A DNA stretch of 30,672 bases from the NCBI GenBank assembly GCA_036377675.1, contig DASUXY010000022.1, forward strand, positions 1-30,672. Reading direction: 5' to 3'. Positions 1 through 8,450 of the stretch are shown one piece after another; position 1 is the stretch's first letter, and every line of letters begins with the position of its first letter. Position numbers and translations under genes: made by a program. This stretch comes from DASUXY01 sp036377675. Its GTDB lineage: Bacteria > Bacillota > Bacilli > Bacillales > Amphibacillaceae. The notes under the pieces are model-generated. The model saw nothing but the letters and a program-made list of their open reading frames with translations. It was not told the DNA's origin and searched no databases.

Positions 1-229
1 CTCCTAATATCCTCCCATCGTTGTTGGTCCAACGAGGTGAGTTTATAATTATTTGGAGAGGTTGGCAAGTGGCATTTTTTTATGTCCAGAAAACTACATA
101 AATTAACTGCCAAAGACTACATTTTTAGTTTGCCATAAACAACAAACGGACACGATTCCGGAATGTAGGAAGATAATCACCTTGATGTTCTTTTAAGTTT
201 TATAAATAGATGTATGAAAAGGGATATAA

Positions 230-349
230 TCATATATCTTTATTGAATTGGTATGTCAACACTAAACTGGACAATTTTTTAAAGGGTTTTGGCCGTTTAT
301 ATTCAACTGGACTTGGTTTAAAGATCCATGAAACAATAATGTACACCAT
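230..349 (-). pseudogene. Remnant of an IS3-family transposase C-terminus
   Basis: On the minus strand a 39-codon open stretch reads ...SWIFKPSPVEYKRPKPF.... This resembles the C-terminal end of IS3-family OrfB transposases, which typically finish with a W-x-L-x-x-(L)SPVEYR motif. No DDE catalytic core is present, and the frame upstream (plus-strand positions above 349) is not maintained, so this can only be a decayed tail. A TG...CA sequence at 254-273 could be the element's terminal inverted repeat. The family call rests on one short motif. The remaining bases of 1-533 show a small hairpin (CGTTG/CAACG near 18-35) and no gene I can support. Confidence 0.35.
254..273 (-). repeat. Possible IS3-type terminal inverted repeat
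   Basis: The 20-bp sequence begins TGTCAACACT and ends AACTGGACA, the TG...CA boundary typical of IS3-family ends. It sits just beyond the transposase-like tail. The partner end is not in the window, so the assignment is tentative. Confidence 0.25.
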
Positions 350-533
350 TACGTGTTGTTTTCTGCATAAACAATTAATAAATGAGGTTTTTATGGAATG
401 AAGTTAGAATTGTATGATGTAAGATCTTGTTACAATTTTATTTACGATTATTCATGTATGCTTACATTTCAATTGACGATGTATGTCAACGGAAAAATGG
501 GTGAAAATGAGATCCAAGACAAGGAGGATATTT

Positions 534-767
534 ATGTCCTTCATACAATGGTATGATTGGATCGTTCCTACAAATCCTTATGTAGCTATTTTTGTCGGCA
601 TCATTTTCACAATATTCATTCCTATTATGACTGGAAATGAAACAATTAAAAATGTCGAGCAGCGTATTTTTAACAGAGTTATTTGTTATGGTCAGTGGTA
701 TTTTATAGTAGACATCAGTTTTTATTTCGTAAAAAAACAGGCAAAATTAAAAGTAGAACACTATTGA
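534..767 (+). CDS. Small membrane protein, function unknown (77 aa)
   Basis: I place the start at ATG 534 because a strong AAGGAGG (521-527) lies six bases upstream. An in-frame ATG at 483 has no ribosome binding site. The protein begins MSFIQWYDWIVPTNPYVAIF and has one clear hydrophobic segment at about residues 11-32. A polar stretch follows, then a weaker aromatic/hydrophobic stretch (about 49-63) and a basic tail. It ends 25 bases before the metallo-hydrolase gene and could be co-transcribed with it. I recognise no family. Its reality rests mainly on the ribosome binding site and the membrane segment. It could also be a degenerate tail of a longer gene. Confidence 0.45.
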   Translation: MSFIQWYDWIVPTNPYVAIFVGIIFTIFIPIMTGNETIKNVEQRIFNRVICYGQWYFIVDISFYFVKKQAKLKVEHY

Positions 768-792
768 GTTCGAAAAAAGGAGAGAGCAGAAA

Positions 793-1737
793 ATGATGGA
801 CAACCTTGGAATAAAAATGATTACGATGCCGTTACCATTCCGACTCAATCACGTCAATTGTTTCATCGGTGAGGGAGAAGAGGGGTGGGTCATCATGGAC
901 ACCGGCTTACATAATGAAACGACGCAGAAAATGTGGGAGCAACATATCGAAACGGAACAGGTTACAGACATCTGGCTGACACATTACCATCCCGATCATT
1001 ATGGATACGCTGGGAGTTTACAAGAAAAGACGGAAGCACGTGTATCGATGACGAAGCGTGATGCCGAATTAGGAAATAAAGCTTGGAAAAAGCGATTTAT
1101 GAATCACGTTCGCACACATTATGGAAAACACGGAATTCCTTCAGCAATGGCTAATCAAATGATCGAAAACACACGTGAATTTGTGGAGCGCGTGACGCCG
1201 CATCCGCGTGTGGATCATTATTTTACGGAAGGTGAAGTCGTTCAATTCGGAAAGTATACGTATGAAATTATCTTTACACCCGGTCATTCAGATGGTCTGA
1301 TATGTCTGTATAATAAGGAAAAAAAAGTATTATTTTCAACCGATCACATTTTACCAAAAATCACTCCAAATATTTCATATTGGTTTCACGGCGATTCGAA
1401 TCCGTTACAAACGTATTTGCAATCGCTAGAAAAAGTGAAACGATTGGATGCTCAATATGTTATCCCATCGCATGGGAAACCATTTTACGGAGCGAATGAA
1501 CGAATTGAGGAAATTGTCGATCACCACGAAGAGCGCCTTCATGAAACACTTGAGATCATTCAAAAACAGGATGTGACTGTATATGAAGCGTGTCAGCATC
1601 TGTTTCCAAAATCATTAACAATTCATGAGCAACGTTTTGCCATCGGAGAAACGCTCGCCCATTTGGATTATTTACGTTATGCCGGTGAATGTCAACGAGA
1701 ATGGAGAAATGGACTTTGGTTTTACGTCATTGTGTAA
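793..1737 (+). CDS. Metallo-beta-lactamase-fold hydrolase
   Basis: A 314-aa cytoplasmic protein of the MBL-fold hydrolase superfamily. The metal-binding set is complete: HYHPDH at residues 64-69, His165 in TPGHSDG, Asp184 in STDH and His227 in PSHGKP. This predicts a di-zinc hydrolase of the glyoxalase II/RNase Z-like type. The last ~80 residues look like the helical C-terminal domain (often called BLACT/winged helix) seen in many Bacillus members of this group. The start at ATG 793 is supported by GGAGAG at 779-784; the next in-frame ATG (796) would be spaced too far. The substrate cannot be told from sequence; thioesters and other esters are typical of the family. It follows the small membrane protein by 25 bases and is closed by the terminator at 1761-1794. 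Confidence 0.85.
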   Translation: MMDNLGIKMITMPLPFRLNHVNCFIGEGEEGWVIMDTGLHNETTQKMWEQHIETEQVTDIWLTHYHPDHYGYAGSLQEKTEARVSMTKRDAELGNKAWKKRFMNHVRTHYGKHGIPSAMANQMIENTREFVERVTPHPRVDHYFTEGEVVQFGKYTYEIIFTPGHSDGLICLYNKEKKVLFSTDHILPKITPNISYWFHGDSNPLQTYLQSLEKVKRLDAQYVIPSHGKPFYGANERIEEIVDHHEERLHETLEIIQKQDVTVYEACQHLFPKSLTIHEQRFAIGETLAHLDYLRYAGECQREWRNGLWFYVIV

Positions 1738-1760
1738 TTACGGTCCATCCATCAACAAAT

Positions 1761-1794
1761 AGTAACTACATTACATCCGGTAGTTACTTTTTTT
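1761..1794 (+). terminator. Rho-independent terminator after the MBL hydrolase
   Basis: Perfect 9-bp inverted repeat AGTAACTAC (1761-1769) / GTAGTTACT (1780-1788), 10-nt loop, followed by a T run through 1794. Confidence 0.85.
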
Positions 1795-1875
1795 CCTAGT
1801 TCTATTTTTTGAACCCTTTAAAAAGATCCGAAGAGTGTATCATTGCACATTGATCATGCAATCTTTCTCTAAAAA

Positions 1876-2640
1876 CTAATCCATCACGAGTCCGCGGTCG
1901 ACGACTAAGTTTTGCCCAGTGACCGCGCGTGCCCACGGGGAAGCGAAAAATAAGACGGCTTGTGCTAAATCTTCAGGTGTGGTCACCTGTTGCATCGGTG
2001 TGCTTTCGCGGATTAATTCAAACACTTCATCGGTTGTTGCACTACTCGCATCCGTCTTTTGTAATAAACCGCCTGAGACCATATTGACGGTGATGTTATG
2101 AGGTCCTAAATCGCGCGCCATATTGCGTGTAAATCCTAAAAGAGCTGCTTTAGCGGTCGTATATTCATGGTACGGAACGACTGGATTTTGAAACAAGTTT
2201 GTACCGATGTTAATAATTCGTCCAAACTTGTTCTCTTTCATCGCTGGTAACGCTGCTTGAATTGTCTGGAGCGATGCTTTCACACTACCTTCAAATTGCT
2301 TTACGTAATCGTTCCAATTTATCGCCTCGGCACTTTTTTGCTCGATTGGATCAAATTTAAAATCCATAAGGGCATTGTTTACGACCGTTGCTATCGGTTG
2401 CTTAAAATGATCTCGCGCCCGTTTAAACATCTCTTCAACTTCAGTTTGTTCCCGTACATCGGCTTGAATGGCGATTGCCCGGGTTTCGCCGAGTTCGTTG
2501 ACAAGTGCCTCGGCTTTGTCTTTGCTTTGGAAATAGTTGATGACGACCTTGGCTCCTTCGCGGTGAAAAGCTTTGGCAATCTCGCGTCCTAATCCGCGAC
2601 TTGCTCCGGTAACTAAAACAACTTGTTCGGTTAACTTCAT
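1876..2640 (-). CDS. SDR-family oxidoreductase (FabG-like)
   Basis: A 254-aa classical short-chain dehydrogenase/reductase. It shows the dinucleotide-binding motif TGASRGLG (residues 11-18), the NNA structural motif (88-90) and the catalytic pair Tyr160/Lys164 in YTTAK. The usual catalytic serine, 13 residues before the tyrosine, is threonine here (Thr147 in INIGTN). Databases usually label such proteins 3-oxoacyl-ACP reductase, but the true substrate is unknown. I chose ATG 2640 because AAGGAGG (complement of 2647-2653) lies seven bases upstream; ten further codons could be read upstream without a ribosome site. It is monocistronic, convergent with the MBL hydrolase, and has a good promoter at 2704-2731. 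Confidence 0.85.
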   Translation of the reverse strand: MKLTEQVVLVTGASRGLGREIAKAFHREGAKVVINYFQSKDKAEALVNELGETRAIAIQADVREQTEVEEMFKRARDHFKQPIATVVNNALMDFKFDPIEQKSAEAINWNDYVKQFEGSVKASLQTIQAALPAMKENKFGRIINIGTNLFQNPVVPYHEYTTAKAALLGFTRNMARDLGPHNITVNMVSGGLLQKTDASSATTDEVFELIRESTPMQQVTTPEDLAQAVLFFASPWARAVTGQNLVVDRGLVMD

Positions 2641-2703
2641 AAATATCCTCCTTATGTAAAAAAAGATCACTAAAAACTCAATCTCTATTAAATGAACAAA
2701 TGA

Positions 2704-2731
2704 AGTATAGCATGCTCGTTATGAAAGTCAA
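2704..2731 (-). promoter_or_regulatory. Sigma-A-type promoter of the SDR gene
   Basis: On the minus strand TTGACT (2731-2726) and TATACT (2709-2704) are separated by 16 bases. An inverted repeat GCTCGTT/AACGAGC (2714-2720 / 2733-2739) straddles the -35 box and could be an operator. Confidence 0.6.
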
Positions 2732-2798
2732 AAACGAGCTGTCTAGGTGAGATAGGTTTTTCGGTAGGTTTTAGTGCTTACAAGCTTTGTCGGATAAC

Positions 2799-2827
2799 TT
2801 GAATGAAAGGTATGACTGTTCTATGAT
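2799..2827 (+). promoter_or_regulatory. Sigma-A-type promoter before the DUF4870 gene
   Basis: TTGAAT (2799-2804), 17-base spacer, TATGAT (2822-2827). This would give a leader of about 100 bases before the GTG start at 2935. Confidence 0.5.
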
Positions 2828-2934
2828 GAAGGTGTGATAATAGAGAGAGAGGTTTTGCGTTCATATGTTGTGCGTATATATAACCGTTCGTCAAGGCTCA
2901 AAGTAAATGACAGCATATGGAGGAGGAGTCATCC

Positions 2935-3249
2935 GTGGATTCGAGTAGTAAAGTGTTATCATCATTAAGTTATTTTAGCATCTTTTTTGCACCGTTTTTG
3001 TTGCCGGTTTTAGTCTATGTTTTATCGAAAGAAGAAGATGTGAAACATCATGCGAAACGTGCTCTTGTATCACATATCGTTCCGCTCTTCGTCATCATCT
3101 TTGGAATTGGTTTCGGGGTCGTGTTAGGATTATCGGTTGTTGATACGTATAGTATGGGTACAGTTATCATTTCCTATGTCACCGGCGGTCTCTTATATGT
3201 AATCTTTTTTGTTTGGAATATCATTCAAGGGATCAAAATACTATTATAA
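2935..3249 (+). CDS. DUF4870 domain membrane protein
   Basis: A 104-aa membrane protein. The N-terminal pattern LSYFSIFFAPFLLPVLVYVL, followed by charged residues and VKHHAKRAL, is the DUF4870 signature. Further hydrophobic segments lie at about residues 43-66 and 76-98, so three membrane spans are likely. I choose the GTG at 2935 because GGAGGAG sits about six bases before it; the ATG at 2917 overlaps that ribosome site and would add only six residues. Function is unknown. It is monocistronic, with its own promoter and a strong terminator at 3259-3293. Confidence 0.75.
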   Translation: MDSSSKVLSSLSYFSIFFAPFLLPVLVYVLSKEEDVKHHAKRALVSHIVPLFVIIFGIGFGVVLGLSVVDTYSMGTVIISYVTGGLLYVIFFVWNIIQGIKILL

Positions 3250-3258
3250 GCGAAGAAG

Positions 3259-3293
3259 AGGATATTCGTATAGTGTATACGGATGTCCTTTTT
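3259..3293 (+). terminator. Rho-independent terminator after the DUF4870 gene
   Basis: A 13-bp stem with two G-U pairs (3259-3271 / 3277-3289), 5-nt loop, then T5. Confidence 0.85.
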
Positions 3294-3395
3294 ATTCACG
3301 ATTCATTGACTTCACGACTTCGATTTACTCTTCAAAGCGATGATGAAAAATGTGCTGAGGTTCGTCGACAAGTAGGTAGAATTCATTTACTAGAG

Positions 3396-3404
3396 TGATA
3401 TAAT
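3396..3404 (+). promoter_or_regulatory. Extended -10 promoter of the Bce-type module
   Basis: TG-A-TATAAT (3396-3404) is a consensus extended -10 element about 38 bases before the response-regulator start. No good -35 box is seen, as expected for an extended -10 promoter. Confidence 0.5.
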
Positions 3405-3441
3405 AAAATGAATCGTTTATTGATGAAAAGGAGTTCAAACG

Positions 3442-4149
3442 GTGGAGAAAATTATGATTGTTGAAGATGATCCGAAAATCGCCGCATATCTACGTTCTTA
3501 TATTGCTAAATATGGATACGAATGTTTTATAGTCGACGATTTCGAACATGTAATGGATTGTTTTCGCTCTTTCCGACCCCATCTCGTCTTATTGGATATT
3601 CATTTACCTTACTTTGACGGATTTTATTGGTGTCGGCAAATTCGTTTAGAATCACTTTGTCCGGTTATTTTTATTTCTGCTCGAACCGGAGAAATGGATC
3701 AAGTGATGGCTTTGGAAAATGGGGGAGATGACTACATTACGAAACCATTTCATCCAGATATTGTGATGGCAAAAATTCGCAGTCAACTTCGTAGGGCTTA
3801 CGGGGAATATGCTATAAAACATGAAGAGCGCGTTTTGCATAAAGATGGTCTTCGCCTTTTCCCAGAAAGACTTGAGCTAACGTTTCAAGAAAAAGTCGTT
3901 CCGTTAACGAAAAAAGAAACCGATATTATCGAAATTCTAATGAATCGGTACCCTCGGATTGCCGGTCGGGAAGATTTGCTTGAAAAGTTGTGGGACGATC
4001 AAACTTATGTTGATGAGAACACATTGAATGTAAATATTACCCGCGTACGCAAAAAATTCCGAGAGATTGGAATTAACGATGCGGTCGAAACGGTACGAGG
4101 TGCAGGATATCGCCTGCGCGTTACATGGACTGGGACGGATGGCAAATGA
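3442..4149 (+). CDS. BceR-type response regulator (OmpR family)
   Basis: A 235-aa two-domain regulator. The receiver domain (about 1-115) shows the acidic pocket Glu8/Asp9/Asp10, phospho-acceptor Asp52 in LLDIHLP, Ser79 and Lys101. The OmpR-type winged-helix DNA-binding domain follows (about 135-230; ends VETVRGAGYRL). Similarity is to the BceR/PsdR/YxdJ subgroup, which controls ABC transporters that protect against cell-wall-active antimicrobial peptides. The GTG start is supported by AAAGGAG eight bases upstream. The stop overlaps the kinase start (ATGA), so the two are translationally coupled. The inducing peptide cannot be predicted; the expected target is the adjacent bceAB-like operon. 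Confidence 0.9.
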   Translation: MEKIMIVEDDPKIAAYLRSYIAKYGYECFIVDDFEHVMDCFRSFRPHLVLLDIHLPYFDGFYWCRQIRLESLCPVIFISARTGEMDQVMALENGGDDYITKPFHPDIVMAKIRSQLRRAYGEYAIKHEERVLHKDGLRLFPERLELTFQEKVVPLTKKETDIIEILMNRYPRIAGREDLLEKLWDDQTYVDENTLNVNITRVRKKFREIGINDAVETVRGAGYRLRVTWTGTDGK

Positions 4150-5147
4150 AACTATTTATGAAAGAACAGATCCCCTTAATCATCGTGCAATGTTTGCAGT
4201 TTTTGATGGTGTTGCTCATTTTTTGGTTGAGCGGATACCACAATGTCCGAATCATGATGTATGCCCTTTTTATCGGGTTCTTTTTCCTCGGTTGCTATCT
4301 CACCTATACATATATAACTCGTCGCCATTTTTATCAAAAACTACAGACACCACTCCAATCACTTGATGAATCATTAGAGCGGACCGACTTTGTTCCCATT
4401 GCGAAAGCCTTAGATCAATTGTTAAAGGTACAATATCAGTTGTATCAAGAGCGCATTTTTACAATCGAAGATAAAAAAGAAGAGCATTTGCGGTTTATGG
4501 ACCGGTGGGTTCATCAAATGAAAACACCATTATCTGTCATTGAATTAACTGCGCAAAACCTTGATGAACCAGAATCTTCAAGTATACGTGAAGAAACGAA
4601 TCGAATACAGACAGGACTGAACACAGTTCTCTATATGGCGCGTCTACGAACGATTGAAAAGGACTTTCACATTAAACCGATCCATCTTGAACAGTTGATT
4701 CATGAAGTAAATAAGGACCAAAAGCGTTTTTATATTCGCAATAACGTATATCCAACTTTGGAGGTAGACCCCAAAGCAGATGAAATCATCGTAGAAAGCG
4801 ATGAAAAGTGGCTCTTTTTTATCGTTACCCAACTCATTCATAATGCTGTGAAATATACGCTGGGTCACAGTAGGCAAATCATACTATCTGTTTACGAACG
4901 AGCAGGTTCAGCCGTTCTCTCTGTACAAGATTTCGGAATGGGTATCCCTGAAGAAGATGAGCGGCGTATTTTCGATGCATTTTACACGGGAGAAAATGGT
5001 CGGCGTGTAAGAGAGTCGACGGGGATGGGACTCTATCTTGTGAAAGAAGCGGTTGAGTATTTAGGGCACACCATCGAGATGGAAAGCGAGCTTGGAAAGG
5101 GGACGACCTTCCGAATTGTTTTTCCACCGACACAAAATCTTACATGA
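4146..5147 (+). CDS. BceS-type intramembrane-sensing histidine kinase
   Basis: A 333-aa sensor kinase from ATG 4146, which overlaps the regulator stop as ATGA; an upstream in-frame ATG at 4125 would give seven more residues. Two membrane segments (about 9-29 and 36-57) are joined by only a few external residues. This is the hallmark of intramembrane-sensing kinases, which read the transporter's state rather than an external ligand. Phospho-acceptor His123 lies in WVHQMKTPLS. The ATPase domain has the N box (Asn233 in IHNAVKYT), the G1 box DFGMG (262-266) and the G2 box STGMGLYL. In the known family, sensing requires the partner permease encoded downstream. Confidence 0.9.
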   Translation: MKLFMKEQIPLIIVQCLQFLMVLLIFWLSGYHNVRIMMYALFIGFFFLGCYLTYTYITRRHFYQKLQTPLQSLDESLERTDFVPIAKALDQLLKVQYQLYQERIFTIEDKKEEHLRFMDRWVHQMKTPLSVIELTAQNLDEPESSSIREETNRIQTGLNTVLYMARLRTIEKDFHIKPIHLEQLIHEVNKDQKRFYIRNNVYPTLEVDPKADEIIVESDEKWLFFIVTQLIHNAVKYTLGHSRQIILSVYERAGSAVLSVQDFGMGIPEEDERRIFDAFYTGENGRRVRESTGMGLYLVKEAVEYLGHTIEMESELGKGTTFRIVFPPTQNLT

Positions 5148-5199
5148 AAGTAAGGTTTATGAAAGGTGATTCGATCGTTTGTCAAAGCGAAGCAAGATA

Positions 5200-5213
5200 C
5201 ACTACATGTAGTG
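5200..5213. promoter_or_regulatory. 14-bp palindrome before the ABC transporter, candidate operator
   Basis: CACTACATGTAGTG is a perfect palindrome, 40 bases upstream of the ABC ATPase start. In Bce-type modules the transporter often has its own regulator-dependent promoter in the gap after the kinase gene. A TTGTCA (5179-5184) could be the -35 box, but no convincing -10 was found. Confidence 0.35.
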
Positions 5214-5253
5214 CCTGGTTGTTATGAAATTTTTTCGGAAGGGAGTAAGTGAC

Positions 5254-6018
5254 ATGTTACAAGTGAGGCGTTTAAGTAAAGTGTATGAGGGTAAAGTTGC
5301 TTATCGCGCTTTGTCACAGATCGATTTGGAAATTGACAAGGGTGAATTCGTTGGCATCATGGGGCCGTCAGGAAGTGGGAAAACGACGTTGCTCAACATC
5401 ATTGCGACGATTGATGAACCAACCACAGGTGAAGTGTTGATTGAAGGTGACAATCCACATCAACTGAATAAAAATCAAATCGCAAAATTTCGGCGTCGAC
5501 ATCTTGGTTTCGTGTTTCAAGATTTTAATTTATTACACACATTAACCGTCGAAGAAAATATCGTCTTACCATTGACACTAGACGGGGCACGTGTGAAAGA
5601 CATGAAAGATAAAGCACAATCCATTGCTGAAAAACTCGGTATATTAGAAATTATGGGTAAACGAGTGTATGAAATATCCGGAGGGCAGGCTCAACGTGTG
5701 GCTATTGCCCGGGCAATGATTCACGAACCGAAATTGCTATTGGCAGATGAACCGACGGGAAACCTTGATTCGAAAGCATCAAAAGATGTCATGGAAATGC
5801 TTGAGGCTATTAGTAAGGAGGATAAAACGACGATGATGCTCGTGACACATGATCCTCAAGCAGCGAGTTATTGTGATCGTGTTGTTTTCATCCGCGATGG
5901 AAAACTTTATTCTGAAATTCATCGAGGAAATAGTCGGCAATCGTTTTTTCAAAAAATCATCGACACCCTTTCATTGATGGGAGGCGATGATAGTGACTTT
6001 TCGTCAGTTCGCGTTTAA
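5254..6018 (+). CDS. BceA-type ABC transporter ATP-binding protein
   Basis: A 254-aa ATPase of the MacB/LolD-like group. Walker A is GPSGSGKTT (37-45), the Q-loop is Gln89, the signature is ISGGQAQR (141-148), Walker B is LLLADE (161-166), and the switch histidine is His199 in VTHD. I choose ATG 5254, preceded by GGAAGGGAG; an ATG 30 bases earlier would put the ribosome site inside the gene. It should power removal of peptide antibiotics (bacitracin, nisin or related) from their lipid target, together with the permease. The last 26 bases overlap the permease gene, indicating coupled translation. Confidence 0.92.
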   Translation: MLQVRRLSKVYEGKVAYRALSQIDLEIDKGEFVGIMGPSGSGKTTLLNIIATIDEPTTGEVLIEGDNPHQLNKNQIAKFRRRHLGFVFQDFNLLHTLTVEENIVLPLTLDGARVKDMKDKAQSIAEKLGILEIMGKRVYEISGGQAQRVAIARAMIHEPKLLLADEPTGNLDSKASKDVMEMLEAISKEDKTTMMLVTHDPQAASYCDRVVFIRDGKLYSEIHRGNSRQSFFQKIIDTLSLMGGDDSDFSSVRV

Positions 6019-7891
6019 TAATGTCATCCGCAACAAGCGCGTCTATGCAGCTTATTTTTTGAGCAGTATGTTTACAGTGATGGTCTTTTTTACATTTGCG
6101 ATGTTCGCCTTTCATCCAGCTCTTTATGAAGAAACGATGAAAGATAAAGCGTTATATGGCATGGCCGTTGCGGGCGGAATGATTGTCATATTCTCCTTCT
6201 TTTTCATTTTGTATTCGATGAGTTCGTTTTTACAGTCACGGAAGAAAGAATTCGGTGTATTAATGGTCCAAGGAATGTCTGCGCGTCAAGTTCGGTTCAT
6301 GGTGTTTTTAGAAAATATGTTGATCGGCTTTTTCGCAACGGTCGGTGGGATTGGCTTAGGACTCATTTTTGCTAAAGTCATTTTATTAATTGCTGAAAAT
6401 GTATTAATCATCGATGAGTCACTGCATTTTTATTTTCCGCTGTTAGCGATTGGCATAACTTTTGCGACGTTTATCATTTTATTTTTCATCATTTCTCTGT
6501 TCGTCGCCTCCGTTTTACGAACACGTAAGTTAATCGATTTAATTAAAAGTGACAAACAATCAAAAGGTGAACCGAAAGCTTCCACGGTATTGGCTATTCT
6601 TGCTGTTGTTTTGTTAGTCGCTGGATATGGAACAGCTTTATATGTAGAAGGAATAGAAGTATTTTATGCGATGGTTCCAGTAATAATCATCGTCATCATC
6701 GGGACGTATTTTTTCTTTACGCAGTTAAGTGTCTTCGTCATTCGCTGGTTCAAAAGTAAGCCACACATTTTTTGGCGGGAGACGAACATGATTTTACTCT
6801 CGGATTTGTCCTTTCGTATGAAAGATAATGCACGGACATTTTTTATGGTGGCGATTATATCAACCGTTTCTTTTAGTGCAATTGGCACCTTATTTGGACT
6901 GCAAACATATCTTACCGACGGGCTGAAAGAATTTAATCCGTTTTCGTATGTGTATACAGCGGATGTAGAGGAGGATGAAGCGACGATTAAAAAAGACCTC
7001 CAACAGATTGGAAATATATTACAAGAAGAGCATGTCCAAGCTGACATGGAACAAATCGAGATGCAATATTACGATTATCCGCATGATGATGTTGATGAAA
7101 TTATGATCGTTCAAGCATCGGATTACAATCGTTTCGCTGCATTACGCGATGAAAAGCAGGTGACTCTTCGGGATGATGAAGCGATTGTCGTGAAAACGGA
7201 TGATAAAAATATCATGAATACGAATCTGGACGAGGCATTAATGAACAGACCGCCCGAACTCGCTGATGGAAACAGGATTCAGCCGCACAAACAAATATTG
7301 TCGAATATTTTTCCGGAGATGTATCCGTATTATATTGTAAGCGATCAAGCGTATAGCGAGCTACCTCAAGCTAACTCAACGCAGCTACATGTCGCTTGGC
7401 AAGAAAAGGAAAATGATCAAGATACGGTTATCCAGGCTGGAAAGAGGATCTATGATGAGATCGGTTACGGTAAAGTGATGGCGATCGACTATACTCTTTA
7501 TGAAATTTTAAAATTTTATGGACCGATTTTGTTTATTGGTTTGTTCATCGGGATTGTGTTTTTCGTTTCTGCGGGAAGTTTTTTATATTTTCGTTTATAT
7601 ACCGACCTGGATGATGATAAGAAGAAGTTCGCAGCGATTGCTAAAATGGGTTTATCCGAGATGGAATTGAAAAAAATAATCACTCGTCAAACTGCGATTT
7701 TATTTTTCACACCAATGATCGTTGCATTGACTCATGGTGCAGTCGCTCTTACCGCATTATCAAACTTCTTCCATCACAATTTATTCAAAGAATCGCTCCT
7801 CGTTCTCGGTAGTTTTGCCTTGATTCAAATCGTCTATTTCTTCATCGTTCGGCATTTTTATACGAAACAAATTGTAAGAGCAATTCAGTAA
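5993..7891 (+). CDS. BceB-type ABC transporter permease
   Basis: A 632-aa FtsX-domain permease beginning VTFRQFAFNNVIRNKR, the typical BceB start. I choose GTG 5993 because GGGAGG lies eight bases upstream; the ATG at 5987 is only two bases from it. Hydrophobic segments suggest about ten spans. A large hydrophilic region between about residues 305 and 500 matches the extracellular domain between spans 7 and 8 that defines the family and is thought to determine peptide specificity. The protein should form the detoxification and sensing complex with the ATPase and kinase. It is the last gene of the module; the nearest downstream hairpin (7946-7981) also serves the converging ars operon. Confidence 0.92.
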   Translation: MTFRQFAFNNVIRNKRVYAAYFLSSMFTVMVFFTFAMFAFHPALYEETMKDKALYGMAVAGGMIVIFSFFFILYSMSSFLQSRKKEFGVLMVQGMSARQVRFMVFLENMLIGFFATVGGIGLGLIFAKVILLIAENVLIIDESLHFYFPLLAIGITFATFIILFFIISLFVASVLRTRKLIDLIKSDKQSKGEPKASTVLAILAVVLLVAGYGTALYVEGIEVFYAMVPVIIIVIIGTYFFFTQLSVFVIRWFKSKPHIFWRETNMILLSDLSFRMKDNARTFFMVAIISTVSFSAIGTLFGLQTYLTDGLKEFNPFSYVYTADVEEDEATIKKDLQQIGNILQEEHVQADMEQIEMQYYDYPHDDVDEIMIVQASDYNRFAALRDEKQVTLRDDEAIVVKTDDKNIMNTNLDEALMNRPPELADGNRIQPHKQILSNIFPEMYPYYIVSDQAYSELPQANSTQLHVAWQEKENDQDTVIQAGKRIYDEIGYGKVMAIDYTLYEILKFYGPILFIGLFIGIVFFVSAGSFLYFRLYTDLDDDKKKFAAIAKMGLSEMELKKIITRQTAILFFTPMIVALTHGAVALTALSNFFHHNLFKESLLVLGSFALIQIVYFFIVRHFYTKQIVRAIQ

Positions 7892-7936
7892 CGTCTAGTA
7901 AAAAGTTAGACAAATACACAAATGCATAGACGGACA

Positions 7937-7981
7937 TTAAAAATCGGGAACAAGTTCTTCTATTGAAAGAAGCTTGTTCCC
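7937..7981 (-). terminator. Terminator of the ars operon (possibly bidirectional)
   Basis: The stem GGGAACAAG (7946-7954) / CTTGTTCCC (7973-7981) is extended by CTTC/GAAG after a 2-nt bulge. The T-rich tail lies on the minus-strand side (complement of 7937-7943), just past arsC. On the plus side the tail is poor, so termination of the permease gene is less certain. Confidence 0.65.
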
Positions 7982-8016
7982 TTATGTTGTCTAAATATGT
8001 ACGATTTGAGGTCAAA

Positions 8017-8436
8017 TCATTTTCCAGTCTCTTTAAATTCAATCACTCGCTGTTCAATTTGATCACGTACCCGTTGAAAAACAGCCCACTGTTCCTCTTC
8101 GGTCCCACGTGCTTTGGCAGGATCAGTGAATCCCCAGTGATCCTTTCGAACATGAGGGGGTGTGATGGGACATTTTTCATTGGCATCTCCACAAAGCGTA
8201 ATGACGTAATCCGCACGCTGTAAAATTTCTCGATCAATCACTTCTGACGTTTGCCGAGATATATCAATACCTTTTTCTTGCATCGCCTTTACGGCTTTTG
8301 GATTCACTCCATGTGCTTCAATCCCGGCTGAATAGACGTCGTATTTTTGATGTAAATATTTTTTTCCGAAACCTTCAGCCATCTGACTGCGGCATGAGTT
8401 GCCTGTACATAAAAAGTAAATGATCGGTTTGGACAC
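8017..8436 (-). CDS. arsC: Thioredoxin-coupled arsenate reductase
   Basis: A 139-aa protein of the low-molecular-weight tyrosine-phosphatase fold. The catalytic P-loop is CTGNSCRS with nucleophile Cys10. The redox relay is completed by Cys82 and Cys89, and Asp105 (in FTDPAK) is the expected general acid. This residue set is that of the Staphylococcus pI258 / B. subtilis enzyme, which reduces arsenate to arsenite with electrons from thioredoxin. Start is GTG 8436 with AAAGGA nine bases upstream, overlapping the arsB stop region. It is the last gene of arsR-arsB-arsC; the arsenite produced is exported by ArsB. Confidence 0.95.
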   Translation of the reverse strand: MSKPIIYFLCTGNSCRSQMAEGFGKKYLHQKYDVYSAGIEAHGVNPKAVKAMQEKGIDISRQTSEVIDREILQRADYVITLCGDANEKCPITPPHVRKDHWGFTDPAKARGTEEEQWAVFQRVRDQIEQRVIEFKETGK

Positions 8437-8450
8437 TTTTTCACATCCTT

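Noticed and set aside
210..401. 63-codon open frame on the plus strand near the left end
   Set aside because: It has no ribosome binding site and overlaps an IS3-like transposase tail on the other strand; its composition does not look coding.
3213..3398. 61-codon frame after the DUF4870 gene
   Set aside because: It starts inside that gene and runs through its terminator hairpin, with no ribosome site.
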